Shown here piece by piece: positions 9,916 through 20,192 of a stretch of DNA of 64,000 bases. The notes below the pieces were generated by a model. The model searched no databases and was not told the origin of the DNA. It was given only the letters and a program-made list of their open reading frames with translations. The stretch comes from Hericium rajendrae. Lineage: Eukaryota; Basidiomycota; Agaricomycetes; Russulales; Hericiaceae. Position numbers and translations under genes: made by a program. Where the stretch lies: contig CM065880.1 of assembly GCA_033439255.1 (NCBI GenBank), forward strand, positions 1,984,001-2,048,000. The letters run 5' to 3'. The first letter of the stretch is position 1; every line of letters starts with the position of its first letter.

Positions 9916-10491
9916 TGTAACGGGTGCCACGTGACGAGACGCGACGACGCGGACCTCTGAGGCAGCCGGGCCGGGGAAGGCCGCCTACTCGATTAGGTAG
10001 TCAAGCCACACCGGTCGAACCTACTGTACAGTATCTTGCGGACTTCGAATCTTATTCAGTAGGTACTTAGAGTAGCCCCAGGAGGGAGGAAAAATCATCT
10101 TGTCAACTACCTTCTTTCGAATCCCATTTCCCTTCTTTCTTGTTTTCTCCCTCTCGAACGACGTCTGCGCGCGCGCTTCTAACGAGCGCCCGCGCCTTGC
10201 TTCCGAACGAGGAAGTCGAAGCGCGCCCACAAACGCAAACCCGGCCAAAGGCCGTCCTTGGTGAGTGTACGTCTTCGACTCCTCTTCCTTTCACGACCGT
10301 CGTCCGAGGTACAAGGCGAGTTCGCCTGCCTCGTCCTCCGTCTCCTAGAAGCCTTCGTCGAGCCGAACTGAGATTTCTCGTTCGACTTGGCTTGGGCGCC
10401 TCGCGTAGACTCGAGGGCCGCGTACACCTCAGTTCCCCAACGTCCGCTAGCCACGGTTAGGACTCCCGGTACTTGCGACCATTGCGTCACA
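9916..10491 (+). repeat. 3' LTR (576 bp)
   Basis: The LTR begins TGTAACG just after the polypurine tract and is inferred to end CGTCACA, giving an imperfect 7 bp terminal inversion with TG...CA ends. It contains C/T-rich and CG-rich stretches but no protein-coding capacity. The partner LTR is outside the window, so the right boundary rests on the terminal inversion only. Confidence 0.6.
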
Positions 10492-10739
10492 CGAATGTTG
10501 GGTGTGACCAACTTTTGAAAATCCAATAAATCAAAAGAAAATTATAGGCACTATAAAAACCTAGGCTCACAGGTCCCTACAATTGGGATCAACTGTAACT
10601 CTGTTCCGTGATCATGATGTATCAACATGTTTGTTTGTTTGTTGTTTGTTATTTGTACCTCATGTGCCCAGTACTCAGTGTGCACGTTTGCTTGCTTTCT
10701 TGTATTCTCTTTTTTTTCATCCTATATTCTCCTGCTTTG

Positions 10740-11330
10740 CTCTTAGAATCTATGCTGCAGTTCTCTTTAGCCTTATCTGCTTCTCTCTGAATATTAGCCA
10801 CCTAGATGATGGCTCTTCATCAACTTGTCTTTGTTGATGAAAGTGCTGCCAATCATTGTACAATATATTGTGGCTATGTATAGGCAATCTATGGTTGATA
10901 TGCAGTTCAAAAGGCTTTCTTTGTGTATGAAAAATGGTAATTACTACAGATTTCATCCACAAGACATAAGCTGATTGATCAGTTAGATACTCAATCTTAC
11001 CTGCTCTTTTTCTAAATGAGATTTTGGCTTTTGATATTGTCAAAGGATCATTCAACAACCACCATTTTTCTCACTTTATTGATCAATGAACCCATGGCCT
11101 CTTATGAACTCTGTTATCATTATGAACAATTGTTGTATATACAAGGATGAAGAAACACTGAACATAATAAAAGCCTGGTATGTTTTACAAGTTTTTATTA
11201 TTATTACACTTACAGGTATCTTACTTATACCTAGGGGTGTGCAATATTTGTTCTTCTCTTCTTACTCACCAGATTATAATCCTATTGACATCTGAAAAAT
11301 CTAATTTTTATATAGCAAAGGGTTAAAGTA
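10740..11330 (+). pseudogene. Tc1/mariner-type DDE transposase relic
   Basis: Two fragments of a Tc1-like (DDE_3) catalytic domain are visible in different frames. At 10821-10880 the + strand reads QLVFVDESAAN, the block around the second catalytic Asp, then hits a stop. At about 11101-11292 it reads SVIIMNNCCIYKDEE, the block normally written V-MDN-x-IH, where the Asp has become Asn. It ends RGVQYLFFSSYSPDYNPID, the conserved SPDYNPIE block with its Glu changed to Asp. A GT...AG stretch at 11178-11216 separates the last two blocks and could be an old intron. The frame change, stop codons and altered acidic residues show it is dead. No terminal inverted repeats were identified. Confidence 0.65.
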
Positions 11331-11520
11331 TGAGTTCTATAGGTGAGCTATGAACTCTATGGCTTTGACTTATCAAGCTATATAGAGCTATGAGAGCTGC
11401 CATAGCCGCCATAGCAAGCAGTGTAAAATACATAGCCTCCATAGCTAGTAGTATCAATTACATAGAGCTATACTACCTAGTAAGAAGAGCTATGACATTT
11501 ATGATTACTATACTGGCTAT
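11330..11520. repeat. AT-rich region with repeated AGCTATG/CATAGCT motifs
   Basis: The heptamer AGCTATG and its complement CATAGCT, or close variants, recur many times at irregular spacing, so the strand can fold on itself. No coding potential is visible. It may be a decayed satellite or the flank of the transposon relic to its left. Confidence 0.5.
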
Positions 11521-11639
11521 ATTTAGTCAGATAGGCACTGAAGAAATTTCTCAAATTTAAAGGACAAGTTTTGCTACAAGCAGTCTACTATTTTATTGGG
11601 ATAAGTGTCCAATTAAGTTACACTACCTCGCATGTACAC

Positions 11640-12640
11640 AATGTGGTGCCCGTCGTCAGAATCGGCATGCAGCGCCATCGCCGGCATGCACGTCTCTGCG
11701 TATGCAGAGGGCCGTCTGTAGCTATGCGCACGCCGTTGCCAGTGGGTGGGGCCTCACATGCGCAGATGGGACTGCCCGCAGCTGCCCGCATGCATGCTTA
11801 ATTGTGTGCATGTCATTGCCGGCGTGCGTGGCCTCGGGCGCGGAGACGGCGCCGTGTGTGGTATCGCACGCAGACGGCACCTTACGTGGCTGCCTGTACC
11901 ATTGTCACGTGCGTGCGTTGGCACGGTAAGTGTGGCTGTGCATGCTCAATCACCGGCATGTGGCTCTGCATTGGCAGAAGAGGCCATGCATGGCAGCCTG
12001 GGTGCCGGCAGCGCTGTGCGCGGCTGCCTCGCTGTGCATGCGTACGCGCGCTGGCACGGTCATCTGCGGCCGTGCGAGGGCGGGGCTGTGTCGTGTGCAA
12101 CAGCCCGCGCGCTGGCGCTGGCATGGTCGTCCACATGCGTGCGTGGTTGCGTTGGCACGGTTGTCTGTGTTGCGCTAGCACGGTCATCCACGGCTGTGTG
12201 CAGGCAGCGCGGGGTGGTGAGAAGGCGGGCTGAGGCAGTGAGAAGGCGGTGCAGAGCCACGAGGATGCAAAGGCGGGGCCACGAGGATGCGAAGACAGGG
12301 CCACGAGGACATGGGGGCGGGGCCGCGAGGACGCGAGGGCAGGGCTGCGAGGAGGCGAGGGCGGAGCTGCGAGAAGGCGGGGCAGGGCCGCGAGGAGGCA
12401 AGGGCGGGGCCGCGAGAAGGCGGGGCAGGGCCGTGGGTGACCGCTCGCGCATTGGCAAGGCCGGGCGCAGGGGCCTGCATTGCATGTGTGTGCATATGCA
12501 CTGGTGCGGTCGTCTGCAGTCATGCACGCAGTTGCCCGTGTACGTGGACCCGCTGGTGCAAGCAGGGCTGTGCGCACGCAATCACCGGCATACGTGGCCA
12601 TGCGTGCGTGGCCGGGGTCACACGGTTGCAGGCGTGGGCA
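11640..12640. repeat. GC-rich block of degenerate short repeats
   Basis: The base composition changes abruptly from AT-rich to strongly GC-rich at about 11640. Motifs such as GGCACGGTCATC, CGTGCGTGG and CGGCATGC recur with variation. Long overlapping ORFs exist in all frames, but they encode only Arg/Ala/Gly/Cys-biased low-complexity peptide and are a by-product of GC content. Confidence 0.6.
12245..12440 (+). repeat. Minisatellite, unit about 22-24 bp
   Basis: At least seven tandem units of the type GGGCCRCGAGGAYGCGARGR follow one another, with point variation and small length changes. It lies inside the GC-rich block. Such arrays are commonly length-variable between strains. Confidence 0.7.
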
Positions 12641-13124
12641 CGGCTTGGGGCATTGGAGCGGGGGGTGTGGTAGAGGGTGAAGTGCGTCGTACGACGCTTG
12701 GTCGAGCCTTGTTGCCGTGGCAACGAAGATCGACGACGGCATTGTCGAGGGAGTGACATGGGGTGCGGTGGGGTCGTGGGCCGGTCGTGGAAACGAGTAT
12801 CGCTCATTTGCAATGAGCGATACTCATTTGATTAGCACGAAGACAGAAAAAAAGTACAGTAATTACTCACCTAGAAGCCCTCTGTCCTGCTGCTCACCCT
12901 CCCGACTGTCGACCGACACCGTGCGTTGTTTGTGTAAAGGAAGAGGGGAGGGGAGATGAGGGGAGACGAGGTGGGAGATGGAGAGAAGCAACGCACTAAG
13001 TCGCGCATCGAGCCACAGCATTCGACTCGCGCGGCTGGCGGTTTCGAGTGCAATAAATCAAATATATTTTTCTAAAATCCGAAAAAAATGCAGAAGGTAT
13101 GTAGTATTTGGTTGCGCACAATGA
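12641..13124. other. Intergenic stretch with a perfect small hairpin at 12795-12825
   Basis: No gene is visible. Bases 12795-12808 (GAGTATCGCTCATT) and 12812-12825 are perfect inverse complements around a 3-base loop. The rest is purine-rich (about 12930-12990), then AT-rich. Confidence 0.5.
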
Positions 13125-13440
13125 ATGAGCTACATATGTATATACTCTACTCTACACCACCAGCCCATGGATCGAGTGCTGCTACCGATATTTCGTAATC
13201 TCCGGTTACCTGAGATCCGGATTTGCGGCAGCCATGAGTCTGGCCGATCGAGTAAAGCCACAAATTAGAATCACGGTTTTCATGATTGAGAGATCGGTGG
13301 CAGCACGCAATCCGTCCACACGGCCCGATAGTGTCCGCGCTATTTCACGGTCACCATTCGCAAAAATGGAACGTAAAACGTCGTGTATGCAACAAGAATC
13401 GAACTAGGTACACAACGAGCACTACAATCCACTACACCAA
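13125..13440 (-). repeat. Dispersed repeat copy A with a tRNA-like head
   Basis: Read on the minus strand, this segment begins at about 13440 with a TGGTGTAGTGG box, followed 35 bases after its start by GTTCGATTC. These resemble the A and B boxes of a tRNA promoter but are about 10 bases closer than in a normal tRNA. The body ends with ATGGGCTGGTGGTGTA. The last 150 bases or so match copy B at about 14310-14440 in the opposite orientation. It may be a decayed SINE; no tRNA fold could be drawn. Confidence 0.45.
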
Positions 13441-13786
13441 TCTGCCTTGTTAATCACGTCTTCGACAAATCTTAAGGCCCGTTGAAATTGTCTTGGAGAT
13501 CTTCAGTACGCCGGTGCAGATTGCCAGCAATGCGATACCTATGAGGGTCTGCCAAAAAAAGCATGGCGAAGAACACAGTGTATATCTCCATCTCCTGAAG
13601 ACTGTCTGAGAGAAGAGCACATGGAAGGGGTTACGCTGGACGTGATGCAGGTTGTGCAGCACGTGAACTTGAGTGGTGCCCCGCAGCTAGTGTTCAGACG
13701 CGTGCAGATTGAGTACGAGCACGATAGAGGATGGCGAGGTCCGACTGTTCATGCGAGTGTGGACTATAGTGGATTGCGTGGATAAG
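13441..13786. other. Intergenic, nothing recognised
   Basis: Short ORFs only, with no family resemblance and no RNA gene seen. Confidence 0.4.
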
Positions 13787-14231
13787 CTACGACACTTCCC
13801 CGCTGAACACTAACGTCCCCGCGGCATCGCCCGACGTGGGCTCCGTCGACCAGCTCATCTTGAGCTTCATGACCGTGCTGTTCGCACACGACTCAATGAC
13901 AGCGTACAGCAACATCGTGTCATTCGCATTCTCGATGAGCTGCCTGTTCGTGATCTGGAACTGCACGGCCGTCGTGGGCGAGCTGAGCGCGGCGTCCGTC
14001 ACGGTGTTGACCATCGCCAATAGTGAGGGTCGTTTCTGCATGAAATGTCAATGATACGGCTCCAATCCCTTGAGTTGTCATCGTGCTTGTCGAACTTTGC
14101 AGTATTTATCTATGATTAGCAGCAAGTAGTACAAGACGTATACGTACCTGTTTACTTATGCTTTGAGGATGCTCAAGGCCAAACTTACACAGCGTGCCGT
14201 CAAGTACTGTCGCTATGTGTCGGAGGCGCAT
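13787..14231 (-). CDS. Possible small two-exon gene, 110 aa, unknown
   Basis: On the minus strand, an ATG at 14231 opens exon 1 (14231-14148). A GTACGT...GCAG intron (14147-14036) leads in frame to exon 2 (14035-13787, stop included). The second exon reads as ordinary protein, for example VQFQITNRQL and MLLYAVIES, rather than low-complexity sequence. I recognise no domain, no signal peptide and no membrane segment. Exon 1 overlaps repeat copy B, so this could instead be the last exon of a broken gene whose 5' part was replaced by the repeat. Confidence 0.25.
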
Positions 14232-14465
14232 CTGTGAACTTCACGAGTATGGATCTGTGGCTACTCACGATATAGCAGGAATCGTGCTTCGTGCAAATCT
14301 GGATTCAAGCCTCCACTCGATCGGCCGGACTCGTGGTTTCACACGATACAAATTTGAAGCAGCCACTGATCTAATCTGTGGTTATCGCAGATCCAAAATA
14401 TTTGTGGCTGCACACGATCGATGGGCTGGCGGTGTAATGCCTTGGGCAGCCGGGCCAACATATTG
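14190..14465 (+). repeat. Dispersed repeat copy B, inverted relative to copy A
   Basis: This segment shares CTCGATCGGCC, then a GTTATCGCAGAT-type block and an end block CGATGGGCTGGCGGTGTAA with the minus strand of 13125-13440, at similar spacing. The copies are diverged and in opposite orientation, about 0.75 kb apart. Confidence 0.45.
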
Positions 14466-15144
14466 AGATCTAATGGCTAGCCTCGGCCGCGGTACCCGGC
14501 AGCCATATTTCGGGATCCGCCGGACAGACCCGAACCCTGTATTTACTTATCGAGGTAGAGCCCCGTGGGAAAGCTGTGACTGTGGCGCCACCGGCTAACT
14601 CACGACGCGGATTTCATCCTTGGTCGTCCCGTCTACGACAGACGACTCCAGTGCTGCAACTGTCGCGCGCTCATCTCGACAACGGCACTTGTACCCGTCA
14701 CGGTGCTATGACGGATGTTCTATATCTTTTGCGTCGGCATGTACCAATCTTAGATATTTGTGTGATCCATTCCGTTGCATTATATCTCCACGTTCGCGTT
14801 TCAAAAGCTACTTCTTGTCTCATTTGCGTCCTCGACGGCACTGTCACCATGCCGGTCACTGTGACATAACGACCTAAGGTAGCGGGCGTTGCCGCGAAGA
14901 CGGCGCTCTCGTTATATAATAGAGATTGTTCGGCCTTGGCCTGCATAACATCCACTACTTGTAAACATGTCCATTTCGAATTGGGGGTATAGCTCAGCAG
15001 GATGCAAGGTTATGTCATGTACAAAGGACCTATATCTAGACGGAAGAAAATATACTTACACAGTCCTCGGTCGGGGACATGTACACACTGGCAAGCAGCT
15101 GTAACATTCATTTAAGCGAGAGGCCCCAGGCCGGCTTGTCATAA
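14466..15144. other. Intergenic, 3' flank of the MOB gene
   Basis: No supported gene. The stretch 14981-15001 (GGGGGTATAGCTCAGCAGGAT) looks like the 5' end of a tRNA but lacks the rest. Confidence 0.4.
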
Positions 15145-16174
15145 TCATCCCTCAAGAATGCCCATATCCTTCCACCGTTCCCAAAGAGCACCAATACCGA
15201 CAGTAGGTGTTCCAGGCGCACCACGAACATCCTTAATATCGAGGAGTTCGTACTCTCGCCCGAAGGCGAGGAAATGCGCGAAGAGCGAGTTGAAATGCGG
15301 CTCCGAGCGGAGGTGAAGGATCGCCGGATAGTGGGCGTGGTATATGTGTGCGAAGACGCGGAGGAGTTGACGATAGACGTGCTTGATTGTCTGAGGGAAG
15401 GTGGGAGGGAACTCTTGGCCTACAAAAGGCAGTGTAAGCATGCGTGCGAAAGTTTCACGGTTGTCGTAACACACCTGACTTCGTGGGGAAGGTGTTTTCA
15501 TCATCGAGTAGGTTTTGAATCCACGTCATGACGTAGTCGATATATGTCGGCGCAGGAAGCTGCACACTCTTACGATCTTGATTAATCCACGTGTAGTTCA
15601 ATCTGTCAATGACACACGATGCCATGAGCCAGCGTGACGGCATGAGCAAACGCCGCACGTACTGAGGACCTGCGGCCATTGTGGGACACGATTGCTGCGT
15701 GCAGCACTCAGATATGACACCGTAGAACATGTTGAGGTTCGTGTAGAAGTCGAATACTGATCACCAGCGCTCGGCTCAGTTCGGAGACGACACCGAGCGA
15801 CAAATTAAACACACCATTCACTGCAACCCATTCCATTATATCGACATACTTCGGAAGCATCACTATGGTCTTGAAGTTGCCTTTCACAAGCGCAGCTTCT
15901 ACGAAAGGACTGCATAGATATAGAGGCTTTTGCGCAGATGGGGCTGCAGAGGGCGACGGTGGGGGCATATCGCCGCTCACAGAATTCGGAAAAGTTGCAG
16001 ATGTTGGAGTTGGAGATCGTTTGGGCCCACGAGGGCCTGATCTTTGCATGGAACGACTATAAACAGTAGTGAAGGCGAGTTAGAATGTGCGCATGTGATA
16101 TAACGATTGTTGGTTGCACCAATCGAGAATATATAGGTTGACAACACATACCCAATGGAATTGAAGAACGACAT
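15145..16174 (-). CDS. MOB-family kinase activator, MOB2-like (253 aa, five exons)
   Basis: MOB proteins bind and activate NDR/LATS-type kinases in morphogenesis, septation and cell-cycle control. Exons: 16174-16152, 16056-15815, 15756-15663, 15602-15475, 15419-15145; all four introns are GT-AG and the frame is kept across every junction. After a Ser/Pro-rich N-terminus (residues 1-50) the Mob1/phocein domain runs from about 51 to 225. It shows EWVAVNVFDFYTNLNMFYG (83-101), the zinc ligands Cys107 and Cys112 (CTQQSC) and His187 and His192 (HIYHAH). The VFDFYTNLN and FPTK blocks resemble yeast Mob2, the partner of Cbk1, more than Mob1. The first exon codes only MSFFNSIG. A Gly/Pro-containing tail follows the domain. 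The promoter is short, about 207 bp before a palindromic element. It is probably a housekeeping gene unrelated to the cluster to the right. Confidence 0.88.
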
Positions 16175-16381
16175 GACTTGGCAGTTTGTAGTCCACTTGC
16201 TATTGGGCTGCGAAAACGGGTTGGAAAAGACAAAGGCAACAAGGAAAACTGCTGCCCACTGGCAAGTCTTGCGGGTTGCAGGTTACGGCTCAGATGCTGG
16301 TTGCCGACCTCTTTCGGAAGATCAATATTACAAAATAAGGCAGTCATACTATCAAGGTCACGTGATCGGTATCTTATATCT

Positions 16382-17248
16382 CCGAGGGTTTACGGTTTCT
16401 AGAAGTGTCTCAACCGTCTCGACCGTCTCAACCGTCCCGAACTGCTTAAGTAAGCCATTCAATTGTGGACGTTGGGACGGTTGGGACGGTCGGCCTGTCC
16501 AACCCTAACCCAAACTCAATATCTCACATCCCTCGAAAATCATCAATATACCCGCCAACCCAACCAACCCAACCTCCAACCCAACCGCCAACCCAACCGC
16601 CAACCCAACCCATCCCAACCCCAACCGGCGTGAGCGCAAAAGGGACTGCGTGGTGGACAACTCGAAGAGGTGTCCGAATAAGGCAACTGTCCAGACTGTC
16701 CCGCGGCGGGACGGTCGGCTTGGACAGGTTGGACGGTTGGGACGGTTGGGACGGTCTCAGGCGTGGGAACGTCGAGACACTTCCGGAAACCGTAAACTCT
16801 GCCACAGCCTGGAGATATCAGAGTTTACGGTTTCCGGAAGTGTCTCGACGTTCCCACGCCTGAGACCGTCCCAACCGTCCCAACCGTCCAATCTGTCCAA
16901 GCCGACCGTCCCGCCGCGGGACAGTCTGGACAGTTGCCTTATTCGGACACCTCTTCGAGTTGTCCACCACGCAGTCCCTTTTTGCGCTCACGCCGGTTGG
17001 GGTTGGGATGGGTTGGGTTGGCGGTTGGGTTGGCGGTTGGGTTGGAGGTTGGGTTGGTTGGGTTGGCGGGTATATTGATGATTTTCGAGGGATGTGAGAT
17101 ATTGAGTTTGGGTTAGGGTTGGACAGGCCGACCGTCCCAACCGTCCCAACGTCCACAATTGAATGGCTTACTTAAGCAGTTCGGGACGGTTGAGACGGTT
17201 GAGACGGTCGAGACGGTTGAGACACTTCTAGAAACCGTAAACCCTCGG
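16382..17248. repeat. Compound palindrome: two TIR elements in inverted tandem
   Basis: Arms 16382-16801 and 16819-17248 are near-perfect inverse complements around a 17-base loop; the right arm is about 10 bp longer because of one extra GAGACGGTT unit. Each arm is itself bounded by related inverted ends: the outer end reads GGGTTTACGGTTTCTAGAAG and the inner end, inverted, AGTTTACGGTTTCCGGAAG. This suggests two copies of a roughly 420 bp MITE-like element joined tail to tail. Each arm contains GGGACGGTT tandem units and a CCAACCCAACCG array. No coding capacity and no clear target duplication were seen. Confidence 0.8.
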
Positions 17249-17445
17249 CTGTGGCTAGGCAAGTGGCTGAGAGCCGTGACCAGCTTCGTCTCGACAGCTC
17301 TTCATCTTTGAACGTTGAATACAGAACAATATTTGCCCTGGTGTGCAGCTGCTACATGGAGATTACACATTTGAACCATTTCACGGCGCTTATACATTAA
17401 CTTTCGTCCGAATAGACTTGACCATCAAATTGCCGTGACAGACGC

Positions 17446-17622
17446 CACTTGGGGCATTAGCCAATTTCAGCCTGGCTGTTACGTCGCCAAAGTGAGTTTG
17501 TGCCAACAAATATCAGCCAACCCTTTGTCCGCAGACAAAGAGTCGGCTGAAATTAATTGGCACAAACCGACTTCGGTGGCATAACAGCGAGGCCAAAATT
17601 CATCAATGCCCCTAGTGCGCGT
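17446..17622. repeat. Foldback element, about 175 bp
   Basis: The two halves are imperfect inverse complements centred near 17530. Matching arm blocks include ACTWGGGGCATT, GCTGTTAYG, TTTGTGCCAA, ATCAGCC/GGCTGA and CTTTGTC/GACAAAG. It looks like a small non-autonomous foldback transposon or MITE. Confidence 0.6.
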
Positions 17623-20192
17623 ACGCTGGTGCGCTTTCAGGTTTATTTTCTCTCGCCTTCTGTACAGTCCTGACCGACGTTCTCCCAGCACAATATGCAT
17701 AAACACCCATAATCGGTAGCCTGCATTTATCGGCCTGAAGCCTAGTCTTCATCTAATTTGAAGGACTGTCCGTCTTCCACGACAGCCGTGCAACGGTGCA
17801 AAGAGCAGGTCGGTAGCTGGAACGGGGAAACTTGATGCCCCCTACATTATTGATATTTTCTTGCCATGGTTTCACGGAACATCACCCAATGCCCCTATCA
17901 CCGTCATCTAGACATCTGCTCGCAACAATGGGAAATGGGCCATCGATTGCGCTTTGTCGCTCTTTTTGGTCGACGGCCTTCAGACGATCCTGTCATTGGT
18001 CGGCACCAGCACCCAGTCGCCCCAACGCAAAGTCCGAGCATCTTCTCTCCCATGCCGCTCTATGATGATGAAGGCAAGCACTCGCCTTGTCGCATGGGGA
18101 CTTGGATCTCAATCTTCTACGGCCGCTTAACAAGAATTGGAATGCATCCACTCCCGACTTACAATCTAGATTGTCCCTGCCCTCATCCAGGTAGGCATTG
18201 ATATCTAAGCGCGCGACTGGTATGCAGTATTTGCTCCTTTGCTGAAAACACCTACAGACCATAGCGCGTCGGGTATCAGTACAATTGGTAACCGTGGCGT
18301 CCCCATAATCTGTGCGAGGCTGGTCCCTGTCAGGGTTGAGGTGCTGCCGAGAGACTCCACAAAGTCACTCTCACCTTGATCGACATCAACCATCTCCATT
18401 TGGACGAGAATAAGTAAGTTTTGCAGCCCCATACATTCAATTGGCCGTAGTCATGTACCTCCACAGCGCCGTAGTTTGCGCGTCGGCAGCTGGCGAACGT
18501 GCCGTCAACGGCGAGTACTTCGAATGCCCTGATAGCTGCCCTCTTCGAAGTACTTGTTATCTCCTGGCAAATACTTGCACCGGCATGGGAATTCCGTCGA
18601 GCGCAGTCCTATCTGTATACGTTACGTGCAGCCTTCATGAGGTTTGTAGACAGCGTCACCTTACATTTTCGGAAAGCGTTTGCTGACTGTCCAGTGATTG
18701 TATGAGTAAAGCTGATGTTACACGTCTCGCCTTGATTCCTGTCGCGTTAACCCCACCGGCTGTCATAGTTTCGACCGCCACGATCATGATGTCACGGCTG
18801 GCACAATACTCATCCCGCCATCTCACTGTCTGCCTTGACAATATGACAAGGACTGAATTGCCAGGGACTCCGGTACTCCGTGGGTGCTCGGCCCGAGGGT
18901 GTCGCGCCATGTGTCCGTATGTTCACAAATCGTTGCGAATCTTGATTGACAGGTGTCGTCGCCCATCTTCTGTCTCTTTTGCAACGACGCACAACAGGAT
19001 CTTGCATCTCGGGCTCACACAGTTTTGTCCGAGGGGCGCCGTTTGGCGACGACGCCACTTTCGACGCGTGCTGAAATCGCTGCCTGGTGAAGGTACCACA
19101 TTAACATCACCTTCCGACCCATGAACGATATCTCACGAGCCAGGTCCGTTCCCGCACGTTCCAAACAACTTGACGCATCAGAAATCTGTCTCGAGCGGAA
19201 GTACTTTTTGTGATTTTCAAATGCAATGATTTCAAGCTTTGAAATGCAGCCGTGATTTGCAGTTCGGTTGACCCGATATGAAAGTTCGGTGTCTTTGGAT
19301 GGCTTTCTACAGTCCTCGTAGATGTCGATGATCTTCAAGAAGACAATTCACACTCCTCGCTAACTCCCACAAGGAGGTCATCATCCCATCATGATCAAGG
19401 CGAACAAATCCATGAAATCCGCGACGTGATAAGCTGCAAAGATTTTCTTGGATTCAACGAAAAGCAGCTACGAAGGCATTTTTTAAGTATGATTTCGGTT
19501 GCATCGTTACAGACTATTGTATGCTAATGTTTAACGCTCATATGCTCCACAGCGGCATTTATTCAATTCCGAATCTTTCGTCCCACAGAGTAAGCCCATA
19601 AGGCGATCCCGCGCAGCGCTTGTCATAAAGTTAGAGAGTCGGCAACATATCTCCATTCCGATAGCGCGCTGTCTGCTGAGCCAATGCTGAATGAGGTATT
19701 TCTGGAAACAAGGTCAAACGACGCTGATGACCGGTCCAACGCTGTTGTGAATCACATCAATCACAGCTGGACGTGCGCACTCACCGGACTTGTCGTCCCT
19801 GCTATCTTTTGGACCGAGCCTCCGAGACAACACCTCAATTAATCTTGTCAACCAACTATCAAGCAGGCGGTAAGCTTAATTGACATAATCTCTGTGTTTT
19901 GAAAGTGGTGAGGACACTCTTCACCGTGTCCATCGGTCTGAAATGCGAGAACCCATCTGTTGAAGAAATAAGAGTCCGCATGTTCACTTCGTGGTTCAGT
20001 GAATTCATACAAGTACTCAAAAACCCGTCGTGACAAAGCCTCCTCTATGTTCTCTATGATGCAGGTATATTAACGATACATTGGAGTTATGTGCAGACGG
20101 AGAGGACTCCCAGAGTCGAAGAGAATGGGTATGGTATCAACTAAAAAATACATGTCCGTCTTCATGATTCTTTTACACGTACAATCTATGTT
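17623..20192. other. Gene-poor interval
   Basis: No gene can be supported. The + strand at about 18500-18870 has blocks loosely like the multi-membrane DUF6533 family of Agaricomycetes, scattered over several frames. At best it is a decayed copy. Confidence 0.4.

Larger units (their letters stand above)
1..10491 (+). mobile_element. Ty3/gypsy LTR retrotransposon (chromovirus type), 5' end cut off by the window
   Basis: The element is recognised from gag-pol, an additional ORF after pol, a polypurine tract and a 3' LTR in the expected order on the + strand. The 5' LTR, primer binding site and start of gag lie left of base 1. Long ORFs with no stops suggest a fairly young copy. The right boundary is set at 10491, where the LTR would end CGTCACA, close to the inverse of its start TGTAACG. 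The next five bases, CGAAT, would be the target-site duplication, but this cannot be checked without the left flank. Confidence 0.9.

Noticed and set aside
11700-12760. Several 100-340 codon ORFs in the GC-rich block
   Set aside because: They overlap in all frames with low-complexity composition; they are products of repeat DNA.
14981-15020. tRNA-like start GGGGGTATAGCTCAGCAGGAT
   Set aside because: No B box, T arm or acceptor partner follows.
18440-18880. Relic of a DUF6533-type membrane protein gene
   Set aside because: Blocks loosely fit but need several frame changes; similarity is too weak to call without a search.
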